Below the pieces are notes generated by a model. That model ran no database searches. It saw only the letters and a list, made by a program, of their open reading frames with translations, and was not told where the DNA came from. From an uncultured Bacteroides sp. (GTDB lineage: Bacteria; Bacteroidota; Bacteroidia; Bacteroidales; Bacteroidaceae): a stretch of DNA of 64,000 nucleotides. The position numbers and the translations under genes are program-made. The stretch covers positions 62,001-126,000 of the forward strand of contig NZ_CALDPF010000039.1 in NCBI RefSeq assembly GCF_937912035.1, read 5' to 3'. Of the stretch, positions 9,824 through 19,008 are shown piece by piece (position 1 is the first letter of the stretch; every line of letters begins with the position of its first letter).

Positions 9824-11392
9824 ATGAAATATCCTATCGGAATACAGAGTTTTGAACGCATTATTGAAGACGGATATGTCTATGTTGACAAGACCCACTT
9901 GATTTATGACCTTACCCATTCAGGGAGTATCTATTTTCTGAGTCGTCCGCGCCGGTTTGGAAAGAGCCTGTTGGTATCTACTCTGGAGAATTACTATCTT
10001 GGAAGAAAGGAACTGTTCAAAGGGTTGGCTATGGAGAAGATGGAGAAGGAATGGAATGTACATCCGGTATTCCACGTGGATTTCAACGGAGGAAACTTCA
10101 TGAATCCAGGCGAACTGGAAGGCGTTTTAAAAGAATATATGGAAAGATGGGAGAAACAATATGGGTTGGCCGCTAATGAAGAGTTAGGAATCGGGTTCCG
10201 TTTTCGGGATATACTGGAGGCTGCACATGAGCAGACTGGACATAGAGCTGTTGTACTTATTGACGAGTATGATAAGCCGATACTTGATGTGCTGGACACA
10301 GATAACACATTGGAAGACCGTCACCGGAATGTCCTAAAGGCTTTCTATTCCGTATTTAAGGTAGCTGATACTCATCTACAGTTCGTATTGCTGACAGGAG
10401 TTACCAAGTTCTCGCAGGTAAGCGTATTCAGCGGGTTCAATCAACCCAAGGACATAAGCATGGATACCCGCTACGAAACACTCTGCGGAATTACGCAAGA
10501 AGAACTTGACAGTTATTTTGCCGAACCGATAGCTGCCATGGCTACCAAATGCCGTTGCTCTACAGAAGAGATGAAATCCCTCCTGCAACAGAAGTACGAT
10601 GGATATCATTTCAGCGAATCCATGACCGATATATATAATCCGTTCAGCCTGTTAAATGCTTTGGATAGTCTTCAGCTTCGCAATTACTGGTTCAGTTCAG
10701 GTACACCGACTTATCTGATACGCCTGCTTGCCCACTTCAAGGAGAACATGAATGAACTTACAGGAAAATATTATCCACCGGAAGAATTCATCGATTATAA
10801 GGCAGATGTGGAACGTCCATTGCCGATGATTTACCAGAGCGGTTACTTGACTATTAAAGACTACGACATGCGAAGGAACAGGTTTCTGCTGGATTTTCCG
10901 AACAACGAGGTCAAGAATGGTTTTCTGACCGCATTGGTCGCATCGTATCTGCAACCTAAGAAACAACTGTCCAACTGGATAGACGATGTAGTGGATGCGT
11001 TGGAGGCTGGGGAATCGGACACATTATGTACACTCTTTACCTCTTTTTTGGCCAGTATACCTTATACCATGCGACGAAAAGAGGATGAAACAGAAAAGGA
11101 GCGTTATTTTCAGTACACCTTTTACCTCATCTTGAGGCTAATAAGTGTATATACAGTATATGTGGAAAAGGTACAGAGCCAGGGACGTGTGGACTGTATT
11201 GTAGAAACACCTCAACATATCTACATCTTTGAGTTCAAACTGGACGGTACAGCAGATGAAGCTTTGCAACAGATTGAGAGCAAAGGTTATGCCCGAGAAT
11301 ATGCTGCTGATTCACGGAAACTATTCAGAATAGGTGCTGTATTCTCGTCAGAAACGGGGACTATCGGAGAATGGAAAACGGTTATAATGTAA
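9824..11392 (+). CDS. AAA-like ATPase with C-terminal PD-(D/E)XK nuclease domain, copy 1
   Basis: A 522-residue protein of the AAA-ATPase_like/PDDEXK_9 (DUF1703) family, common in multiple copies in Bacteroidales. The N-terminal P-loop region is atypical (SRPRRFGKSLL, Lys47-Ser48). Walker B is VVLIDEYDKPI, with Asp147-Glu148. The C-terminus has a PD-(D/E)XK signature: Asp457 in GRVDCI, then Glu470 and Lys472 in FEFKL. The biological role is not established; DNA cleavage is inferred from the fold only. It is transcribed alone, behind its own promoter and a 23-bp tandem repeat. A paralogue lies 6 kb downstream at 17446. Confidence 0.85.
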   Translation: MKYPIGIQSFERIIEDGYVYVDKTHLIYDLTHSGSIYFLSRPRRFGKSLLVSTLENYYLGRKELFKGLAMEKMEKEWNVHPVFHVDFNGGNFMNPGELEGVLKEYMERWEKQYGLAANEELGIGFRFRDILEAAHEQTGHRAVVLIDEYDKPILDVLDTDNTLEDRHRNVLKAFYSVFKVADTHLQFVLLTGVTKFSQVSVFSGFNQPKDISMDTRYETLCGITQEELDSYFAEPIAAMATKCRCSTEEMKSLLQQKYDGYHFSESMTDIYNPFSLLNALDSLQLRNYWFSSGTPTYLIRLLAHFKENMNELTGKYYPPEEFIDYKADVERPLPMIYQSGYLTIKDYDMRRNRFLLDFPNNEVKNGFLTALVASYLQPKKQLSNWIDDVVDALEAGESDTLCTLFTSFLASIPYTMRRKEDETEKERYFQYTFYLILRLISVYTVYVEKVQSQGRVDCIVETPQHIYIFEFKLDGTADEALQQIESKGYAREYAADSRKLFRIGAVFSSETGTIGEWKTVIM

Positions 11393-11520
11393 GTCAATTC
11401 TATTTTCTGAGTTGTAAAGAAAAAACATGATTTATACATCTTTTAGCATTAAAAATGCAGCATTTAGGTTTATAAATTGTTTCTTTATATAGACATATAG
11501 GTGAAACCAAATCAAATTAT

Positions 11521-14500
11521 ATGAAGAAGATTTGTTTTTTTGTGGGACTGATGATGATAGGCATCGTCCTCCCGGTATCGGTTAAAGCTCAGAATTATGA
11601 CAAAATGTGGAGGGAAGTGGAAGCGCTTCAGAAAAAGGATCTCCCTCGTTCCGTAATAGAAAAATCTGAAAACATTTTCTCATTGGCATTAGCTAAGAAG
11701 AACATACCTCAGATGATAAAGGCTTTTATGGTATGTTCAGAATATAAGGTAAGGTTGAGTTCCGACAGTATCCATAAACAGAAAGACATGCTGAAGAAGT
11801 GGGCTGCATCGGAACAGGATGCAGTGGGAAAAGCTGTGCTTAACAGCGTTATGGCTATGAATTATGCAGCGGTATCACCTTCTGAGGTTGATTCTGTCAT
11901 TTCATGTTTGCAACTGTCTTTGAGGGAAAAGGATTTGTTGGCATCACGTTCTGCGGCTTTATATTATCCTGTGGTTGTTTCTAAAGAATTGAGCAAGGAA
12001 TATTTTGATGACAATATGTATGATTTCCTGGCCCGTCAGGCTGTACGTACACTGTTGTCACTTCCGGCTAGAGGAAATGAACAGAAAATCCACAATGAGA
12101 TATTAGGTGTTTATGATTCGCTGATAGATTTGTATTCTTTTGCCGAAAGCCCTTATCGTGACAGAGCGGCTGAAGCGCTGACACGTGAGGCACGTCTTGT
12201 CTATCTTTCTGACAATTGTGTTTATTCGAAGGATAAAGTTTCTCCGGATGAGGCTGTGAGAATGTTAGATAGTCTGGCATCTGAATATAAGGATGTGGAA
12301 GTCTATTGTGATATTATGCTGAAGCTTGCCAATAAGTATAGTTCTCAAGGGAAAAAGGTTGAGGCTATGTCTGAATTGAAAAAAGCTCTTGCTTTATATC
12401 CAAATACGGAATGGACTGACGAACTGAATAATACGATTAAGGAGATAGAGTCTCCAAGCCTGGAGATACGTATTCCGTTTGTATATCCCGGATATCGGTC
12501 GGATATAGAAGTTTCATACAGAAACCTGACCAGTGTGACGATAGAAGCTTACAGGCTAGGTTTGTCGCCGGTATCGGAAAGACTGCGTGATAGAAAGAAC
12601 TATGAGCAGTTGATCAGAAAACATGGTGACCGTGTGGCTGTTAATAATTATACCCTTCCGGCAACCGCTGATTATAAATCAAGAACTACCAGATTGAAGT
12701 ATAAATTGCCTGAGGACGGTATATATATGATGAAGCTCTTCTCAAAGCAGAAGCCAGAGGCAGTCTGCTATGAGGTAGTATATGTATCTCCTTATCAGTG
12801 TATTGTAATTCCATTGCCGGGCGACAGAAAAGAACTAGTTGCCGTCGATCGTATGACTGGTCATCCGGTTCCCGAAGCGGAGATACTTTCATACGCATTG
12901 AACGATGGTAAATACGAACTGAAGAATGTTTATCCCACTGATGAAAAAGGCTGCGTAGTGGTAAGTACCGCCAAGGATAAACTTGAATATTTCAGTGTCC
13001 GTACTTCCGGTAATGATTTTATGAATATCTCAAGCTTCTATTCCGGAGAGCATTTCCTGAGCACAAACGAAGAAACAAGAAAGCAGACAACTATATTCAC
13101 GGACCGCTCGATTTATCGTCCGGGACAGATGGTATATGTGTCAGGAGTTAAATATGTACAAAAAGGTGATTCCGTTTCTGTACTTAAGGTGGAAGAAGTG
13201 ACTGTAAGTCTGACCGATACCAATGGTAAGGAGGTGGAGAAGAAAAAGGTTGTAACTGACGACTTTGGAGTTTACAGTGCAGAGTTTGTGCTTAAACAGA
13301 ATGTTTTGCCGGGATACTTTGGAGTAAAGGCCGACAATGCATATAGCGGTATAAGAGTGGAAGAGTATAAGCGTCCTACTTTCGATGTGGTTTTCGAGAA
13401 AAATAGCAGTGAATATTCGCTTGGCGATTCGGTACATACTGAGGCCAGGGCTGCATCATTTGCCGGTGCTCCTCTGCGCATGGCAAAGGTGGAATATAGG
13501 GTAGTCCGTATGGAGAATACTTGGTGGAGATATAACGGTACTGAAACGGAAATTTCCATAGGCGAAACAATGACTGATGCCGACGGCAAGTTCCATATAG
13601 ATTTCTGTCTTGATAAGCCTGACGGCGATTTGCAGACTGCAGATTATGCGTATTACAGATTTAATGTAAAGGCTACGGTAACAAGCCTTTCCGGTGAAAC
13701 TCAGGTAGGAGAGTATTCCGTATCTGTCGGTGATAAATCGCTCGATTTGAGTATTTCTGATTTGCCTTCCAAAGTGGCAAAAGAAAGAATCGGTAAGATC
13801 CGTTTTGATGCTTTCAATTGCGAAAGGATGCCGGTAGAAACAACTGTCAGATATTCTGTTTTCAAGCTTGATGAAGAAGGCAAGATATCAGGCAAGGCTG
13901 TGTTCAGTGGTGAGGAAAAGGCTCAGAATTCATTTGTGCCTTACTCATTCAATTCTCTTTCTTCAGGGAAATACCGTATCAGGATTTCCGCTTCAGATTC
14001 CAAGGGACGTGAGGTTACAAAAACTCAGGATTTCGTTTTGTTCTCCCTTGCAGACAGTATTCCTCCTTACCGGACTGTAGAGTGGTTCTATCAGGACGGT
14101 GATTCGTTTGATGAAGGTAGGTCTGTCAATTTCTATATAGGCAGCTCCGAGAGTGATGTCTATATGATGCTTGATGTGTTTACGGCTGGAAAAAGACTTG
14201 AAAGCCGTAGGATAACATTCTCTAATTCAATACAGAAGTTCAGCTACAGATATAAGGAAGAATATGGTGACGGTATAACTGTATGTTTCTCTTTTATGCG
14301 TCAGGGAGTATTGTATAAGAAGGTGGTAAGTCTTGTAAAGCCTGAACCTGAGAAGAAGCTCAACGTCTCATGGGAAACATTCAGAGACAAGCTTGTTCCC
14401 GGACAGAAGGAGGAATGGAAACTCACGGTAAGGAATAAAGACGGGGAGCCTGTCAATGCTTCTATGTTGGCGTCTGCTTACGATGCTTCTCTTGACGAAC

Positions 14501-17130
14501 TTTATTCCCACGGTTGGCATTTCGGATTGTATTTTGGAAGAAAGATACCGCGTGTATGGATGCAGAGTCTGAATGTGTATGACAATCCTTATATGCGTGT
14601 GGCTTACGCTTATGTAAACGGCAGCAATGGAATCGATCTTATCTATGGTGACGGATTTACACAGTTTATACCTTTCTCATGGGGATATTATGCTTCGCGC
14701 GGAATGATTATAGCCAAGGCACCGTCAAATAATATATTCCAGGCAAAAGAAGCTTCATTTGATATGGCTGGACAGAGTTATAACAGGAAAGCATCAGTGG
14801 AGGAAGCGGATATGAATCTGCCTGTTGAAGATGCCGTAGAGGCAACTGACGGAAATGTGTCTCATGCCCTTCGTGAGAATTTCTCTGAGACCGCTTTCTA
14901 CTACCCGCGTCTGCGTACAGATTCTGCCGGAACAGTGACTATGTCGTTCGTAATGCCTGATGCATTGACCGAATGGACTTTCAATGGTTTTGTACATACG
15001 CAGAACATGGATTACGGATTTGTAAAGGCGTCGTTTACCACTTCCAAGCCATTTATGGTGCAGCCTAATATGCCTCGCTTTGTCAGGGTAGGTGATGAAT
15101 CGTCCATTTCATCATCTCTCATCAATATGTCCGATGAGGATATCAACGGAAAAGTCACTATGACTCTTTCCAATCCGGTCAACGGACAGGTTGTCTATAC
15201 CAAGACAGATACTTTCAGTGTACGTGAAGGGGAGACAGGAGTTGTGACATTTAACTATAAGGTTTCCGAAGGTGTGGATGTTCTGGTTTGTACTGTCATG
15301 GCTGAGGCTGGCGAATTCAGCGACGGGGAGCGTCATTACCTTCCGGTATTGTCTGACAAACAGATAATTGTAGAGAATATTCCTGTTCAGTTGAGAGGCG
15401 ATGAAAACAAAACAGTTTCTACGGGTGGCTTGTTCAACGGTGGTAGCAATACTGCTACAAACAGGAAACTGACCATAGAAATGACGGCAAATCCACAGTG
15501 GTATGTCATTCAGGCCTTGCCTGTGCTTGGAACACCTTCGTCTGATGATGCAATATCGTGGGCTACGGCTCTTTATGCCAATTCATTGTCTTTGCATATT
15601 GTGAAATCCAATCCTAAAATCAGGCAAGTGTTCGATTCATGGATGGCACAGGGAAAAAATGAAAAGGATTTATGGTCGGAACTGTCAAAGAATGAACAAC
15701 TTAAAAATATCATCATCGAAGAAACCCCATGGTTGGCTGATGCTGAGGATGACGCTTCGAAAAAACAGCGTATTGCAATGCTTTTCGATGTAAACGCAAT
15801 GAACGACAGACTCTCTACGGCTGTTGCCAGTCTTGCCAAGTTACAGTTGGCTGACGGTTCGTGGCCATGGTTCAAGGGTATGACTTCAAGTTCTTACATC
15901 ACTCTTCGGATAATGGAGTCGTTGGCCAGACTCAAGGCTTTGGGAGTATCATTCAATTATCAGATGAACGATATGTATAAGAAAGCTCTTGGATATCTGG
16001 TTTCCAAAGCTGCCGGGTGTCATGACAGTATGCTTGAAAACAAGAACGCTTACGTGCCTCAGAATATGATTATGAGCTATCTGTATATATGTGCTATAGA
16101 CGATGAGGCTGTAACTTCTGCAGATGCCAGGATAAACAATTATTTCATTGACTATTTTGTTGGAAAGTCTGCATCGCTCGACATAAATGAAAAATCGGTA
16201 TTGGCCACCATTATGGACGCGGCAGGAAAGAAAGACGAAGCGAAAGTCCTTCTACAGTCTGTTATGGAATATATGGTAAGCAATGATGAGATGGGTTCAT
16301 ATTTTGATACATACAAGGCCGGATATTCTTCGTTCGATTACAGAATACCGGTTCATGTGTCTGCAATGGAAGCCATCATGCGTTTGGGAGATAATAAAGA
16401 AATTTTGCTTGACGATATGCGTCTGTGGTTGCTGAAGCAGAAACAGGTACAGGTTTGGGATACTCCGGTTGCATCTGTAAATGCCATTTATGCGTTTCTG
16501 GCAAGTGGAAGTGATGTGCTTGATTCAGGCTCTGCTATTACAGCAGAGGTTACGGGTAAAACTTATACCACACCGGATGATGCGATAGGACATGTTTCTG
16601 TATCATTGCAGGATTCTGATATCAGGAAAACAGAGAATATTGAATTCTCAAGAAAAGGTACAGGTGCCGGATGGGCTTCTGTCTGTTCACAATGTCTTGA
16701 AAACATCGAAAAAGTGAAATCATACAATGGTGAAGGTTTGAGAATAGAACGCAAGTATTTATGCGATGGAAAAGAAGTTTCATCGTCTTCCTTTTTGTCT
16801 ATAGGCGATAAAGTTACGGTATGCATAACAGTAAGTGCAGACCGTGATATGGATTTTGTACGGATAAAGGACGAGAAACCTTCATGTCTTGAGGTTGCAT
16901 CCCAGCTCTCTTCTTATTCTTGGGCAGAAGGTCTTTCATTCTATCGTGTAAATAAAGATGCGTCTGTAGAATTTTTTATCGACCGTATGCGTAAAGGTTC
17001 CTATACTATACGTTATGATGCATACGTGGCACGTTCAGGGAAATATGTTTCAGGTCCGGTATCTGTCATATCAGTTTATGCGCCGCAATTCGGTTCACAT
17101 GGGGAATCTTCAGTTATTACGATAAAATAA
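11521..17130 (+). CDS. Alpha-2-macroglobulin family protein without thioester motif
   Basis: Large exported protein of 1,869 residues. A signal peptide (residues ~1-23, ending VKA before QNYDK) is followed by a helical region, MG-type beta domains (IFTDRSIYRPGQMVYVSG is the MG2 start), a bait-region-like stretch, an A2M domain (TAFYYPRLRTDSAGTVTMSF), and an alpha/alpha-toroid thioester-type domain. Where the reactive CxEQ motif is expected (after LPVLGTPSSDD) no Cys-Glu-Gln is present, so covalent trapping through a thioester is unlikely. In thioester-less bacterial homologues (YfaS-like) the role is thought to be protease inhibition or envelope protection. No lipobox is seen and no pbpC neighbour is present. 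It sits between two paralogous ATPase/nuclease genes. Confidence 0.9.
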   Translation: MKKICFFVGLMMIGIVLPVSVKAQNYDKMWREVEALQKKDLPRSVIEKSENIFSLALAKKNIPQMIKAFMVCSEYKVRLSSDSIHKQKDMLKKWAASEQDAVGKAVLNSVMAMNYAAVSPSEVDSVISCLQLSLREKDLLASRSAALYYPVVVSKELSKEYFDDNMYDFLARQAVRTLLSLPARGNEQKIHNEILGVYDSLIDLYSFAESPYRDRAAEALTREARLVYLSDNCVYSKDKVSPDEAVRMLDSLASEYKDVEVYCDIMLKLANKYSSQGKKVEAMSELKKALALYPNTEWTDELNNTIKEIESPSLEIRIPFVYPGYRSDIEVSYRNLTSVTIEAYRLGLSPVSERLRDRKNYEQLIRKHGDRVAVNNYTLPATADYKSRTTRLKYKLPEDGIYMMKLFSKQKPEAVCYEVVYVSPYQCIVIPLPGDRKELVAVDRMTGHPVPEAEILSYALNDGKYELKNVYPTDEKGCVVVSTAKDKLEYFSVRTSGNDFMNISSFYSGEHFLSTNEETRKQTTIFTDRSIYRPGQMVYVSGVKYVQKGDSVSVLKVEEVTVSLTDTNGKEVEKKKVVTDDFGVYSAEFVLKQNVLPGYFGVKADNAYSGIRVEEYKRPTFDVVFEKNSSEYSLGDSVHTEARAASFAGAPLRMAKVEYRVVRMENTWWRYNGTETEISIGETMTDADGKFHIDFCLDKPDGDLQTADYAYYRFNVKATVTSLSGETQVGEYSVSVGDKSLDLSISDLPSKVAKERIGKIRFDAFNCERMPVETTVRYSVFKLDEEGKISGKAVFSGEEKAQNSFVPYSFNSLSSGKYRIRISASDSKGREVTKTQDFVLFSLADSIPPYRTVEWFYQDGDSFDEGRSVNFYIGSSESDVYMMLDVFTAGKRLESRRITFSNSIQKFSYRYKEEYGDGITVCFSFMRQGVLYKKVVSLVKPEPEKKLNVSWETFRDKLVPGQKEEWKLTVRNKDGEPVNASMLASAYDASLDELYSHGWHFGLYFGRKIPRVWMQSLNVYDNPYMRVAYAYVNGSNGIDLIYGDGFTQFIPFSWGYYASRGMIIAKAPSNNIFQAKEASFDMAGQSYNRKASVEEADMNLPVEDAVEATDGNVSHALRENFSETAFYYPRLRTDSAGTVTMSFVMPDALTEWTFNGFVHTQNMDYGFVKASFTTSKPFMVQPNMPRFVRVGDESSISSSLINMSDEDINGKVTMTLSNPVNGQVVYTKTDTFSVREGETGVVTFNYKVSEGVDVLVCTVMAEAGEFSDGERHYLPVLSDKQIIVENIPVQLRGDENKTVSTGGLFNGGSNTATNRKLTIEMTANPQWYVIQALPVLGTPSSDDAISWATALYANSLSLHIVKSNPKIRQVFDSWMAQGKNEKDLWSELSKNEQLKNIIIEETPWLADAEDDASKKQRIAMLFDVNAMNDRLSTAVASLAKLQLADGSWPWFKGMTSSSYITLRIMESLARLKALGVSFNYQMNDMYKKALGYLVSKAAGCHDSMLENKNAYVPQNMIMSYLYICAIDDEAVTSADARINNYFIDYFVGKSASLDINEKSVLATIMDAAGKKDEAKVLLQSVMEYMVSNDEMGSYFDTYKAGYSSFDYRIPVHVSAMEAIMRLGDNKEILLDDMRLWLLKQKQVQVWDTPVASVNAIYAFLASGSDVLDSGSAITAEVTGKTYTTPDDAIGHVSVSLQDSDIRKTENIEFSRKGTGAGWASVCSQCLENIEKVKSYNGEGLRIERKYLCDGKEVSSSSFLSIGDKVTVCITVSADRDMDFVRIKDEKPSCLEVASQLSSYSWAEGLSFYRVNKDASVEFFIDRMRKGSYTIRYDAYVARSGKYVSGPVSVISVYAPQFGSHGESSVITIK

Positions 17131-17136
17131 GTTTAC

Positions 17137-17200
17137 CTCGACACGGTCGTGCGGAGATCTCCACACGTTCGTGTCGAGTACTCCACACGGCCGTGTGGAG
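17137..17200. repeat. Three tandem 20-bp palindromes at 22-bp period
   Basis: Units at 17137-17156, 17159-17178 and 17181-17200 all fit CTCSACACGKYCGTGYSGAG, each separated by 2 bp. The third, CTCCACACGGCCGTGTGGAG, is a perfect palindrome. Units 1 and 2 can also pair with each other to form a 42-bp imperfect palindrome centred at 17157/17158. The array starts 6 bp after the macroglobulin stop codon. No T-run follows, so a simple rho-independent terminator is not obvious. A relative occurs at 38041. Confidence 0.85.
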
Positions 17201-17330
17201 ATTAATTCTTTTGCTCATAATAGAGCCTTCGACAGATTTATTATACCAGATTCTCGTATGTTTGTTTATTAAAGGAATTTACGTGGAAATAAATAACGGA
17301 AGATAAATACAGGCTTTCGGATATTTTCTT

Positions 17331-17338
17331 TATTTTTG
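17331..17338 (+). promoter_or_regulatory. Possible -7 promoter box for the 17446 gene
   Basis: TATTTTTG fits TAnnTTTG, but there is no good -33 element at the right spacing. It lies 107 bp before the start codon. Confidence 0.35.
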
Positions 17339-17445
17339 TAAAAGTATATGAGAATCTTGGTTAGGAACCAATAACCAACAACCGATACCTATCAACCAGT
17401 TACCTTAGCTCTTAATTTTTTATTATTAATTTTTAATTGAATAAT

Positions 17446-19008
17446 ATGAAATACCCAATCGGAATGCAGAGTTTCGACCAGATAATCGAAGACGGTTATG
17501 TCTATATAGACAAGACGGATATGGTTTATAGTCTGGCGCATGAAGGAAAGATATACATTCTGAGCCGTCCTCGCCGTTTCGGAAAGAGCTTGCTTTTATC
17601 AACACTTAAGAACTATTTTCTAGGAAGGAAAGAACTTTTCAAGGGGTTGAAAATAGACGGTCTGGAAAAGGAGTGGAAGGTTTATCCTGTGTTCCATTTG
17701 GATTTCAACGGAGGAAACTTTACCCAAAAAGGCATATTGGAAAAATGGATAGGCGGATATATCAGTTCGTGGGAACGTGAGACGGGTTTTAAAACAGACA
17801 GTGAACAGCCGTTGGGCATGCGTTTCATTGAGATTCTGAAATATGTCCACGAGCAGAGTGGAAACCGCGCAGTGGTGCTTGTAGATGAATACGACAAACC
17901 GATATTGGACGTTCTGGACGTTGACAGGAATCTTGAGGAGGAGCACCGCAATATTCTGAAAGGTTTCTATTCAGTGTTTAAGAGGGCTGACGAACATCTG
18001 CAGTTTGTGTTCCTGACGGGAGTGACAAAATTCTCGCAGGTAAGCGTGTTCAGCGGTTTCAATCAGCCTAAGGATATCAGTATGCATGGCAAGTATGAGG
18101 CCCTTTGCGGTATAACGCAAGAGGAGCTGGACGCTACCTTCAGGGAACCTATAGAGAATATGGCCAAGGTTTACAGATGCTCATACGAAGAGATGCGTGA
18201 ACGGCTGAAAGCACAGTATGACGGATATCACTTCAGTGACCTCATGACAGACATATACAATCCGTTCAGCCTGCTTAACGCTTTTGATGCGGAAAGAATT
18301 TCGGACTACTGGTTCAAGAGCGGCACACCTTCATATCTTATCCGTCTGCTGTCCCACTCTAATGAGAACATGAACGACATCACGGGAAAGTATTATGCCC
18401 CGAAGGAATTCATCGACTACAAGGCTGACGTGGAACAGCCTCTCCCGATGATTTATCAGAGTGGATATCTCACAATAAAGGAGTTTGATATAGATTTTGG
18501 CTTGTTCCTTCTGGATTATCCTAACAAAGAGGTAAAAGAAGGGTTTCTTTCATTGATAGCCTCAAAGTATTTTAATAATGGTGATATGATATATCCTTGG
18601 ATAAGGGAAGCAGCAGTTTTTTTGCGGAAAGGTGACACGGAAGGATTCCGTACCGGCTTGACATCTTTTCTAGCAAGTATTCCTTATACCATGCGCCGTA
18701 AGGAGAACGAACGTGAGAGGGAACGTTATTTCCACTATACCTTCTATCTGATAATGCGCCTTATAAGTGTTTATACAGTTTATACGGAAAAGGTGCAGAA
18801 CCAAGGTCGTGTGGACTGTATAGTAGAAACTCCGGATTATGTATATATCTTTGAGTTCAAGCTTGACGGTACGGCAGATGAGGCTATGCGCCAGATAGAA
18901 GAAAAAGGCTACGCACGCGAATATGAATCGGACAGCCGCAAACTATATAAGATAGGTGCCGTGTTTTCTTCCGAGACGGGAACAATAGAGGACTGGAAAA
19001 TATTATAA
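17446..19008 (+). CDS. AAA-like ATPase with C-terminal PD-(D/E)XK nuclease domain, copy 2
   Basis: Paralogue of the protein at 9824, very similar along its whole length, with the same P-loop region (SRPRRFGKSLL), Walker B (VVLVDEYDKPI) and nuclease signature (GRVDCI...IFEFKL). The ATG at 17446 was chosen over an in-frame TTG at 17437 because the protein then begins MKYPIG, exactly like copy 1, giving 520 residues. The stop codon overlaps the end of the convergent AraC-type regulator gene by 6 bp. Function is unknown beyond the inferred nucleotide-binding and nuclease folds. Confidence 0.85.
   Translation: MKYPIGMQSFDQIIEDGYVYIDKTDMVYSLAHEGKIYILSRPRRFGKSLLLSTLKNYFLGRKELFKGLKIDGLEKEWKVYPVFHLDFNGGNFTQKGILEKWIGGYISSWERETGFKTDSEQPLGMRFIEILKYVHEQSGNRAVVLVDEYDKPILDVLDVDRNLEEEHRNILKGFYSVFKRADEHLQFVFLTGVTKFSQVSVFSGFNQPKDISMHGKYEALCGITQEELDATFREPIENMAKVYRCSYEEMRERLKAQYDGYHFSDLMTDIYNPFSLLNAFDAERISDYWFKSGTPSYLIRLLSHSNENMNDITGKYYAPKEFIDYKADVEQPLPMIYQSGYLTIKEFDIDFGLFLLDYPNKEVKEGFLSLIASKYFNNGDMIYPWIREAAVFLRKGDTEGFRTGLTSFLASIPYTMRRKENERERERYFHYTFYLIMRLISVYTVYTEKVQNQGRVDCIVETPDYVYIFEFKLDGTADEAMRQIEEKGYAREYESDSRKLYKIGAVFSSETGTIEDWKIL

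Larger units (their letters stand above)
17131..17445. other. Intergenic region with palindromes and AT-rich tract
   Basis: A 315-bp gap. The first 70 bp hold three tandem palindromes, listed separately. The rest contains a possible -7 box and a T/A-rich stretch just before the start of the second ATPase/nuclease gene. No small gene was recognised. Confidence 0.6.

Noticed and set aside
17137..17200. CRISPR array
   Set aside because: The repeats are separated by only 2 bp and are palindromic; there are no spacers and no cas genes.
9824..19008. Composite transposon bounded by the two ATPase/nuclease genes
   Set aside because: No transposase domain, terminal inverted repeats or target-site duplication was seen; the paralogues are direct repeats but their flanks differ.
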